Assembly (NCBI RefSeq): GCF_002368415.1
Contig: NZ_AP018290.1
Span: 496,001 to 560,000 of the forward strand
Direction of reading: 5' to 3'
Source of the DNA: Calothrix sp. NIES-4105
GTDB lineage: Bacteria; Cyanobacteriota; Cyanobacteriia; Cyanobacteriales; Nostocaceae
DNA length: 64,000 bases
A program made the position numbers and the translations under genes. How positions within the stretch are numbered: the stretch's first letter is position 1; every line of letters begins with the position of its first letter. The notes beneath the pieces were generated by a model. The model made no database searches, was not told the origin of the DNA, and saw nothing but the letters and a program-made list of their open reading frames with translations. Positions 57,461 to 64,000 of the stretch are shown here, in pieces.

Positions 57461-58126
57461 TTAAAGGAGGCTATTTGCCTTTTGCCTTTTTCTCCCCTTA
57501 AATAAGACGGCGCCTATTAAGCTGGCGGAAACTAAAGTGTAAGTAGGCGTATATTCTGGAACTTTCTGTACAGGTGTTTGTATCGCAAATTTGAGTATAG
57601 CGGCACCTGGAACAGGGCCAGGAGGAGCAGATGGGTCAAATGTATCTTGCTGAGTGAAAGTAACTTTACCAGTAGCGTTTTCAAATATACCAGTTCCATC
57701 GAAGATGGTAATAGTGCCACCACCTTGAATAGTGCCAGCGACTGGATTAATTTCAGCGCTATCGTTAGCTTTGCCGGATAATGTATTAGGGCCACCAAAG
57801 TAACTGTCAGAGAAAGATTCAAGACTACTTGGCAAACCGAGTGCAGTAGGTTCGGAGTTAAAACTAATCTTGATTAAGGGTGGGTTGCTTGTATCACGCC
57901 GACCATAAGTATTACTAATGAAAGAATCTAACCCAAAAGGGGCTGGGGAAGTACTTGTGCCAGTAATAACTGCTCTAACAATATCTGGTTGTTGAAACTC
58001 AAAAATTTGAGTTACAGTTTTATACTCAATCTCAAAATTGTTAGTAGTTTGTGCTTGCGCGCGGACATCGGCGCCAAGAACGGTTATTGCGAGGGGAATG
58101 AGCCATGCAATACTTTTTCTTACCAT
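57461..58126 (-). CDS. exported PEP-CTERM-like protein
   Basis: A 221-residue protein with a signal peptide (KSIAWLIPLAITVLGADVRAQAQ) and a C-terminal sorting-like segment: VPEYTPTYTLVSASLIGAVLFKGRKRQ, that is a VPE motif, a hydrophobic helix and a basic end. The canonical PEP is altered to PEY, as in some cyanobacterial members. The middle (DIVRAVITGTSTSPAPFGLDS to GTIQGGGTITIFDGTGIFENATGK) is predicted beta-rich and of unknown function. It converges with psbN. Confidence 0.78.
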   Translation of the reverse strand: MVRKSIAWLIPLAITVLGADVRAQAQTTNNFEIEYKTVTQIFEFQQPDIVRAVITGTSTSPAPFGLDSFISNTYGRRDTSNPPLIKISFNSEPTALGLPSSLESFSDSYFGGPNTLSGKANDSAEINPVAGTIQGGGTITIFDGTGIFENATGKVTFTQQDTFDPSAPPGPVPGAAILKFAIQTPVQKVPEYTPTYTLVSASLIGAVLFKGRKRQKANSLL

Positions 58127-58340
58127 AACCTATCTTAGAAATCCTGTGTATGTATAAAAAACAGCATGTTTGCTTTACATATTAAGGAGAAAACAATATG
58201 CCTGATATAAATTTAATGTAAGAGAATGTGAAGAAACCTAGAAAGTTCAGTATTTTTGACCGATTTTTAGTTTTAAGTAATATTAGGTAAAAGTTTTAGG
58301 CGCCAGTATTTTTGACCAGTAAAGTTAATATAATACTGAT

Positions 58341-60206
58341 ATGAGCATCACCTTCTCTGGAACCAAATCAAATCAACGCCGTCGTCGGGAAACAGACTGG
58401 CGGTTATTTTTACGGTTGGCGCCTTACGCGCGTCGGCATTCCAAACTATTAACAGTATCGATGTTATTGCTCGTGCCAATAGCAATAGGCAATGCAGCAC
58501 AACCACTGCTGATAGGTCAAGCAATTTCATTAATTCGTAACGAACCGAGTACGTATGAGTTTTTTAGACGGGGTACATTACTCGAAGGGTTACAAGTTAT
58601 CGAAGCTGGATTATTAGTAACAGTACTGATACGGTTATTATTAACAGGGTTTCAGGGATATCTGGTTCAGAGAGTCGGGCAAAATATTACAGCAGAAATA
58701 CGTCAAGACTTATTTCATCACGTCACATCTTTAGCTGTGAGATTTTTTGACCGTACACCTGTAGGGAAGTTGATTACTAGGTTAACAAGTGACGTTGAAG
58801 TACTAGGAGATGTATTTTCAACGGGCGCCATAGGTATAGTAGCAGACGTATTCTCAATGGCAGTGATAGCTGGATTTATGTTTACAATTCAGTGGCAGCT
58901 AGCATTGATGTTAATTTTGACACTAATACCAATTGGAGCAATAATCATTTACTTTCAGCAGCAATACCGCAAAGCCAATTATAAAGCAAGGGAAGAACTT
59001 TCCGTACTGAACTCGCAGCTACAAGAAAATATTACAGGCATAAACGTAGTCCAGTTATTCAGACGCGAGAAATTTAACGCAAAATTATATAGACAGTCGA
59101 ATAATAGTTATGTAAAAGAAGTAGATAGGACAATATTTTTTGACTCATCAGTATCAGCAACACTCGAATGGATATCGTTAATAGCGGTTGCTTGTGTACT
59201 ATGGGTAGGAGGATGGTTATTGCTCAAACAGCAATTAACGTTTGCGATTCTTTCGACATTTATTTTGTACGCACAAAGACTATTTGACCCATTGCAGCAA
59301 TTTGCGGAGAAGTTTACAGTCATCCAAGCAGGGTTTACAGCAATAGAGCGAGTCAGCGATATATTAGACGAACCAATAGAAATAAGTGATAAAGCATCTC
59401 GGCATTTATCGGGGTTTGAATTTGGTTATATCGATGAAATAATCGATAATCTTGATGAGCATCAAGTAGAAGTCAAGCGTGGAGAAATACGGTTTGAGCA
59501 TGTGTGGTTTGCTTATAAAGATAATGACTATGTAATCAAAGACCTTGACTTTGTAATTCAACCGGGTGAGAAAATAGCTTTAGTAGGTCCAACAGGCGCC
59601 GGTAAAAGTTCGATAATCAGATTACTGTGTCGTTTGTACGAACCAACACAAGGACGGATATTAGTAGATGGTATAGACATACGCGATGTACCGCAAGCCG
59701 AACTGCGGCGATACATGGCAGTAATATTGCAAGACGGATTTATATTTGCAGGAGACGTAAAAGGAAATATATCGCTAGGAGACGGATACACACTAGAAGA
59801 AGTACAGCGAGCAGCAGAAAAAACCAACGTTGCAGAATTTATTGAACAACTACCGCAAAACTACCATACACAACTAAGAGAAAGAGGAACAAACCTTTCA
59901 AGCGGGCAAAAACAACTATTAGCATTCGCGCGCGCGGCAATACGTAACCCTCAAGTACTAGTATTAGACGAAGCAACAGCAAGTTTAGACGTAGGTACTG
60001 AAGCACTAGTTCAAAAAGCACTAGACGAACTATTAATCGAACGAACCGCCATAATTATCGCGCATCGTCTATCAACAATACGTAACGTCGATAGAATATT
60101 CGTGCTAAAACGGGGAGAACTAATAGAACAAGGAAGTCACGAACAACTAATAGAGCAAGGAGGACTATATGCAACACTCCACAACCTGCAAATGTTAGGA
60201 AGTTAG
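58341..60206 (+). CDS. ABC transporter, fused permease/ATP-binding (exporter type)
   Basis: A 621-residue half-transporter. The N-terminal ABC membrane domain (about 30-325) has six hydrophobic segments and the GQNITAEIRQDLFHHV coupling helix. The C-terminal ATPase has Walker A VGPTGAGKSS (about 414-423), a Q-loop AVILQDGFIF, signature LSSGQKQLLAFARA (about 519), Walker B VLVLDEATASLD and the H-loop IIIAHRLST. It resembles MdlB/YheI-type lipid or drug exporters that work as dimers; the substrate is unknown. No partner gene is adjacent. It may be a homodimer. Confidence 0.95.
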   Translation: MSITFSGTKSNQRRRRETDWRLFLRLAPYARRHSKLLTVSMLLLVPIAIGNAAQPLLIGQAISLIRNEPSTYEFFRRGTLLEGLQVIEAGLLVTVLIRLLLTGFQGYLVQRVGQNITAEIRQDLFHHVTSLAVRFFDRTPVGKLITRLTSDVEVLGDVFSTGAIGIVADVFSMAVIAGFMFTIQWQLALMLILTLIPIGAIIIYFQQQYRKANYKAREELSVLNSQLQENITGINVVQLFRREKFNAKLYRQSNNSYVKEVDRTIFFDSSVSATLEWISLIAVACVLWVGGWLLLKQQLTFAILSTFILYAQRLFDPLQQFAEKFTVIQAGFTAIERVSDILDEPIEISDKASRHLSGFEFGYIDEIIDNLDEHQVEVKRGEIRFEHVWFAYKDNDYVIKDLDFVIQPGEKIALVGPTGAGKSSIIRLLCRLYEPTQGRILVDGIDIRDVPQAELRRYMAVILQDGFIFAGDVKGNISLGDGYTLEEVQRAAEKTNVAEFIEQLPQNYHTQLRERGTNLSSGQKQLLAFARAAIRNPQVLVLDEATASLDVGTEALVQKALDELLIERTAIIIAHRLSTIRNVDRIFVLKRGELIEQGSHEQLIEQGGLYATLHNLQMLGS

Positions 60207-60612
60207 GGCAACGGATACAACGGATGTAACGGATAGGTTATTAGTACCATGTCCGGTTGGTTGCCCGTCCCGGTAGAGACTAACATGTTAGTCTCTACAG
60301 CGGGAAGGACATGACATAACACACAAAAACTGTAGGGTGTGTGACGCTACGAAAAAACTTTAACCATTTAAGACTATTAGAGAAAGTACTACTATGCACG
60401 CGGTACGTTTTATCAATAGCTCAACAATTGTTTACACTGGCGCCAACGCAACAATTAAGATGAATTTGAAAGGCGAAAAGATACATAAGTTAATTTAAAT
60501 TACATCTATTCTAAATATAGAAAGTGTGTTTGGTAAAATTAAATATATTTTGGATACTACCGAATAGTGCCGTTCAAATTTAAGTGCATTATCAGCAAAA
60601 GGAAACGTCAAA
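60207..60612. other. intergenic region with repeats
   Basis: No gene is visible. An ACGGAT array follows the ABC gene directly (60208-60236). A large hairpin is at 60248-60313, and a half inverted-repeat element GTAGGGTGTGTGACGCTAC begins at 60333. The remainder is AT-rich. Confidence 0.6.
60248..60313. repeat. nested hairpin with GTAGAGAC-family palindrome
   Basis: A perfect 26-bp palindrome (60273-60298, arms GTAGAGAC/GTCTCTAC, core TAACATGTTA) sits inside an outer stem in which CATGTCC pairs with GGACATG and CCCG with CGGG. It follows the ABC transporter gene. Confidence 0.75.
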
Positions 60613-61410
60613 TTGATGAACCACTCATTTTGCTTCTACTCATTTTTCTTTTTTGGAATTATTTTTGCTAGATACTTTCTAATTGCAGGGGGAGCATACT
60701 TACTTTTCTATTTAATTTTAGGAAAGTTTCTCGTCAAAAAAAGTTTGCGTTTAAAGCCTCCATTAAGACGGTTGATTTGGAAAGATGTTAAATTATCGGT
60801 TCTCTCAAGCATAGTTTTTGCTTTTTGTGCAGCGTTCATCATCTTAGAATACGATTTGGGAGTAACGCTTTTATACACTGACCTACATAAGTATGGACTC
60901 TGGTATTTAGGAGTTAGCTTTGTTTCAATTCTTATTCTTCAGGATACGTACTTTTACTTTAGTCATAGGATTTTTCACCACCGCTTACTTTTTAAATGGG
61001 TGCATTTTGGACACCATATTTCGGGAGAGCCAACACCGTGGAATTCTTTCGCATTCGATTTGCCAGAGGCAATTGTACAATCGTTCTTTGTGGTAAGTGT
61101 CATTTTTATAGTTCCGCTGCATTTCTTCACCTTAATCGCTGTGTTAATGACGATGACGATTTGGTCAGTGTTGAATCATCTTGGATTCGAGTTATTCCCC
61201 TCGTCATTTAGGAGTCACTGGTTTGGGAGGTGGTTCATTAGTTCAACGCATCACTCAATACATCATCGCAATTATACTGTACATTATGGATTGTATTTCA
61301 CGCTTTGGGATAAACTACTCGGTACTCAAGATCGTAATTATGATAATGAGTTGCACTCATATTTTGCAGGTTATACTACTACTTTTATGCATAAGCCCTT
61401 TTCTAAATAA
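60613..61410 (+). CDS. sterol desaturase/fatty acid hydroxylase superfamily protein
   Basis: A 265-residue membrane di-iron oxygenase. The histidine clusters are HRIFHH, HFGHH and HHSIHHRNYTVHYG, with NHLGFELFP in between. Hydrophobic segments flank them (about 15-40, 62-85, 98-115 and 158-185). The family inserts hydroxyl groups or double bonds into sterols, fatty acids or carotenoids; the substrate is not evident. The following gene, an SMP-30-type protein, is 94 bp downstream on the same strand and may be co-transcribed. Met2 is an equally good start. Confidence 0.88.
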   Translation: MMNHSFCFYSFFFFGIIFARYFLIAGGAYLLFYLILGKFLVKKSLRLKPPLRRLIWKDVKLSVLSSIVFAFCAAFIILEYDLGVTLLYTDLHKYGLWYLGVSFVSILILQDTYFYFSHRIFHHRLLFKWVHFGHHISGEPTPWNSFAFDLPEAIVQSFFVVSVIFIVPLHFFTLIAVLMTMTIWSVLNHLGFELFPSSFRSHWFGRWFISSTHHSIHHRNYTVHYGLYFTLWDKLLGTQDRNYDNELHSYFAGYTTTFMHKPFSK

Positions 61411-61504
61411 AAGAGGTGAGAGTTTAGTATAAATAAAATGATATTGTAAAGTAACTGAACCGTGACAAAACCCCGTTACAACGCTCTTTGTAAAGGTAAC
61501 AATT

Positions 61505-62356
61505 ATGCCAACATCAAAGCAATATCAAATTAAAAATATTTTAGAAGCGCGCGCTCGTTTGGGTGAGGGGCCTGTTTGGGATTCCACTCAAAAATTGCTT
61601 TACTGGGTGGACATTTATAATCATCGGGTACATCAATTTGATCCCGCAACGCTTAAAGATATTTTTTTTGACGTAGGGGATGTAGTAGGGTGTGTTGCAG
61701 TGAAGAGTGAAAATAAATTAATTATGGCGTTGCGTCACAGCTTGGCGTTTCTGGATATACAAACGGGTGTAGTGGCACCGATAATGGATGTAGAAAAAGA
61801 TGTACAAGAGAACCGCTTTAATGATGGGAAATGCGATGAAGAAGGGCGTTTCTGGTTTGGTTCTATGTGTCCGGGTAAATTTCAGGGTAGTTTGTATCGC
61901 TATGACCCTGACGGTTCGTTGCATGTGATGGAAAGGGGGTTAGGAATTTCTAATGGTTTAGGTTGGAGTCCTGATAAAAAAAGCTTTTATTTAACAGATT
62001 CTGCTGTGCAGAAAATCTATGTTTATGATTTTGATTATGTTACGGGTGATATTCATAACCGTAGGGATTTTGTAGATTTGACTAGTGAGTCGTTTGTTCC
62101 TGATGGGTTGGCTGTAGATTGTGAGGGGTATATTTGGTCAGCAATGTGGGATGGGTGGTGTATTATTCGTTATAATCCTCTGGGTGAGGAGGTGTTGCGA
62201 GTAGAGTTGCCTGTGCAGCGTCCAACTAGTTGTTGTTTTGGTGGGGAGGATAGCTCCCGGCTTTATATTACTTCTGCTTCCACGGGGTTGAGTGAGGACG
62301 AGATTCAGAGGAGTTTTTATTCTGGGGATTTGTTTTGTTTAGAGATGGATATGTAA
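61505..62356 (+). CDS. SMP-30/gluconolactonase/LRE family protein
   Basis: A 283-residue six-bladed beta-propeller hydrolase. Metal-ligand motifs are LGEGPVWD (Glu near 18), NRFNDGKCDEEGRFWFGSM (Asn), GISNGLGWSPD (Asn) and PDGLAVDCEGYIW (Asp), all present, so lactonase-type activity is likely. Substrates in the family range from gluconolactone to other sugar lactones and organophosphates. GTAAC precedes the ATG without a strong ribosome-binding site. Later codons are notably T- and G-rich on the coding strand. Confidence 0.9.
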   Translation: MPTSKQYQIKNILEARARLGEGPVWDSTQKLLYWVDIYNHRVHQFDPATLKDIFFDVGDVVGCVAVKSENKLIMALRHSLAFLDIQTGVVAPIMDVEKDVQENRFNDGKCDEEGRFWFGSMCPGKFQGSLYRYDPDGSLHVMERGLGISNGLGWSPDKKSFYLTDSAVQKIYVYDFDYVTGDIHNRRDFVDLTSESFVPDGLAVDCEGYIWSAMWDGWCIIRYNPLGEEVLRVELPVQRPTSCCFGGEDSSRLYITSASTGLSEDEIQRSFYSGDLFCLEMDM

Positions 62357-62458
62357 ATTAGTAGCCGTTATTACATCCCAAATCTTAATTATTCCCTTGG
62401 CTCGGCACAGTATTGGTTTAGCAGATACGGAAGTCGGAACAATGGGCGCCCGAAGCTC

Positions 62459-63277
62459 TTAAAGTACCGCTTTCATAGCACGTATCCACTGCTGTGCTAT
62501 AAACTTATTGCCTGAATCGTTAAAATGGACACCGTCGCCACTTAAAATATCGCCCTGTTTCAATCGAGCAAGTACTGCAGCGTGCATATCTAGGAAGAAG
62601 ACTCGCTTGCCCTGTGCCTGGAGCTTCTGCACACGCTGCTTAAGAAACGCATTGGCTTTCGTTTTCGTTTGATTAGTATCAACACCCTTCTGAATATCCC
62701 ATTTAAACGGGGGAATTGAGGCGACCACAACTCTGGTTTTGGGACTTCTTAACAAGATATCATCGATAATCCCTTCAAGGGATTTTGTCAGAACTTGCTC
62801 GGTGTTATCACCTCGTACATCACTACCAAAGAAATCATTAGTGCCAAGCATCATCAGCACCACATCAGGCTTGGTCGCTTGAACCCAGTCTCGAATGCTC
62901 CCTGGCTTTCGCTCCCATGAGGGGAGACGAACATTTGATTTTGGTTGTTGCAACACTTGCGCCGCCGACCAACCACCATGACACTCATTATCGGGGTCAG
63001 TATATGCGCCGTCTTTTTTAGTTCCCACCCAGTCTATAGTAGACCCAAATTTGGTTTCTTGCACTGCACTACGCAGAACGGCAATATTATTTGCACATAG
63101 AGAGTCTCCTAATGACATCACTTTGGTAGCAGAAGAAGCAGTTCCAACCGGAAAAAAACAAAGTAGTATGGCGGCTAGACTGACATTCCCACACCGAAAA
63201 GTAGGTGTTTTAGAGCAAAAGCAGGAGTTACTCTTCTGTATGCGCGAACTACGGTGGATTTGATTTTGAATACCCAT
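62459..63277 (-). CDS. SGNH/GDSL-family hydrolase, exported
   Basis: A 272-residue SGNH hydrolase. Block I is VMSLGDSLCANN (Ser59), block III is MLGTNDFFG with the Asn, and block V is DGVHFNDSGNKF with catalytic Asp and His. A hydrophobic stretch at about 31-50 (NVSLAAILLCFFPVGTASSA) suggests export, preceded by an unusually long basic, Cys-containing N-terminus, so the true start may be internal. Family members are esterases or lipases, often acting on surface polysaccharide acetyl groups. It points toward the SMP-30 gene. Confidence 0.88.
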   Translation of the reverse strand: MGIQNQIHRSSRIQKSNSCFCSKTPTFRCGNVSLAAILLCFFPVGTASSATKVMSLGDSLCANNIAVLRSAVQETKFGSTIDWVGTKKDGAYTDPDNECHGGWSAAQVLQQPKSNVRLPSWERKPGSIRDWVQATKPDVVLMMLGTNDFFGSDVRGDNTEQVLTKSLEGIIDDILLRSPKTRVVVASIPPFKWDIQKGVDTNQTKTKANAFLKQRVQKLQAQGKRVFFLDMHAAVLARLKQGDILSGDGVHFNDSGNKFIAQQWIRAMKAVL

Positions 63278-63564
63278 ATATGTTGCTCACTTGATTAATT
63301 ATTAGTATTATTATACTGCTAGGTTCGTGTGTTATTTTTTGTTTCAATGCTTTAAATATACACATTTAATAATTGTTAGTGCGGCATTTTTATTCCTCAC
63401 TGGGACATCTGATGTTAAATATGATACATTTACATAAAATTGTTATGGTAAATTAAGTAACATGAATAAGCGTTTTATAAAAGGGGTGAAAATTAAGTTA
63501 AGAATAATTCAAATTAGATATTTATTGTCTGTAGGTTTAAAAGAGACGCTCTCAAAAACGCCAT

Positions 63565-63873
63565 TTAAGTCAGGCTAAATAATAATAACAAGCATCCAAC
63601 ATAAACTAAAAAAGTAATAATAGCAGCTATAATCACTCCTTTCATTACAGAAGTTTTCTTTTTCTTTTTTAACCAAAAACAAAGTGGAACAACATACACA
63701 AGCTGCCAAATTGGAAATAAGTATATTGGGTAAACTTGAATGCTTAAAGATAAATTATAATTACTTCCTGCCAAAGCCCCAATAATAAATATTAAAATAA
63801 GACCTGCTAAATCAAAAAATAATAGTATAAATAATCCATATATTATCTTTTTTATTTCGCTTATTTTAGACAT
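63565..63873 (-). CDS. small membrane protein of unknown function
   Basis: From the ATG at 63873 (MSKISEIKKIIYGLFILLFF) the protein is 102 residues, with three hydrophobic segments: about 10-34, 44-66 and 77-100, separated by a KKKKK cluster. The frame extends 26 codons upstream to 63951, but that stretch overlaps a sequence which on the plus strand encodes a P450 helix, so I exclude it. No family is recognised. Confidence 0.6.
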   Translation of the reverse strand: MSKISEIKKIIYGLFILLFFDLAGLILIFIIGALAGSNYNLSLSIQVYPIYLFPIWQLVYVVPLCFWLKKKKKTSVMKGVIIAAIITFLVYVGCLLLLFSLT

Positions 63874-63883
63874 ATTTAAAGAA

Positions 63884-64000
63884 CTAAAGTACAATCGCCA
63901 AGCACTCATGGCAGAAACTGTTGAACTTTTACTCGCTGGTACAGACACCACTGCTCATACTTTATCCTTTGCGGTAGGAGAGTTAGCCTTAAACCCAAGA
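63884..64000 (+). pseudogene. cytochrome P450 fragment (I-helix), cut by the window edge
   Basis: The plus strand reads KYNRQALMAETVELLLAGTD, then TTAHTLSFAVGELALNPR to the edge. AGTDTT is the oxygen-activating I-helix motif of cytochrome P450, and GELALNP fits the helix that follows. Nothing P450-like precedes it: about 200 N-terminal residues are missing and the upstream DNA encodes a membrane protein on the other strand. It is either a 5'-deleted remnant or, less likely, starts at ATG 63908. What lies beyond the edge decides. Confidence 0.7.

Noticed and set aside
1-64000. tRNA, rRNA or riboswitch genes
   Set aside because: I looked for tRNA-like T-arm and cloverleaf patterns and for rRNA-like stretches in the gaps and found none I could support; a covariance-model scan would be needed to exclude small RNAs.

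Overview
The window is cyanobacterial chromosome. The diagnostic genes are divergent psbH and psbN, a TatA/pth block beside them, the rsmA-ispE-DUF3082 housekeeping set, a group 2 sigma-70 factor and an Amt ammonium transporter. Large Ser/Thr-kinase/AAA/GAF/histidine-kinase fusions, CHAT, TIR, WD40, TPR and pentapeptide-repeat proteins, and abundant short dispersed repeats point to a large-genome, probably filamentous (Nostocales-like) species. The usual cyanobacterial octamer GCGATCGC was not found, whereas the hexamer GGCGCC occurs roughly ninety times by eye, inside and outside genes.

Layout. 0-5 kb: two paralogous CHAT (caspase-like) proteins on the minus strand, one fused to an nSTAND NTPase and cut by the window edge, one fused to membrane segments and near-identical TPRs. 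5-8.5 kb: a PBP4-like D-Ala-D-Ala peptidase, a secreted cyanovirin-N-type lectin and a sigma factor. 8.5-10.3 kb: mostly non-coding. 10.3-21.7 kb: rsmA and ispE/DUF3082, probably once neighbours, now separated by about 9 kb holding pentapeptide and nuclease-like remnants, a tandem pair of AAA-like NTPases (one with a degenerate GGDEF, one with 14 WD40 repeats), a Uma2 protein and a histidine phosphatase. 22-28.8 kb: a trifunctional kinase and an overlapping response-regulator/histidine-kinase gene. 28.9-32.6 kb: a nonsense-interrupted nuclease-like gene, then a nonsense-interrupted IS4-type transposase gene bracketed by inverted pairs of roughly 192-bp repeats.

33-34.4 kb: a TIR-FGE protein whose C-terminus looks like a diversity-generating-retroelement variable region and carries a perfect five-fold 15-bp expansion. 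34.9-40.1 kb: ammonium transporter, frameshifted Uma2 gene, double universal stress protein, fatty-acid desaturase. 40.7-52.2 kb: a signalling island (second trifunctional kinase, Cache-HAMP hybrid kinase, REC-kinase) with remnants of a kinase, RTX/CPBP/CHAT pieces and a TPR protein. 52.3-58.1 kb: a small membrane-protein operon, a long pentapeptide protein, pth, tatA, psbH, psbN and an exported PEP-CTERM-like protein. 58.3-64 kb: an ABC exporter, a sterol-desaturase-type hydroxylase, an SMP-30 lactonase-like protein, an SGNH hydrolase, a small membrane protein and a cytochrome P450 fragment at the edge.

Together, stable housekeeping and photosynthesis genes alternate with accessory signalling and putative conflict genes (CHAT, TIR, nSTAND, Uma2), many broken by single lesions. 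The most unusual items are the candidate diversified TIR-FGE gene, the inverted tandem-repeat bracket around the transposase, and families of palindromic repeats with conserved arms and changing palindromic cores.
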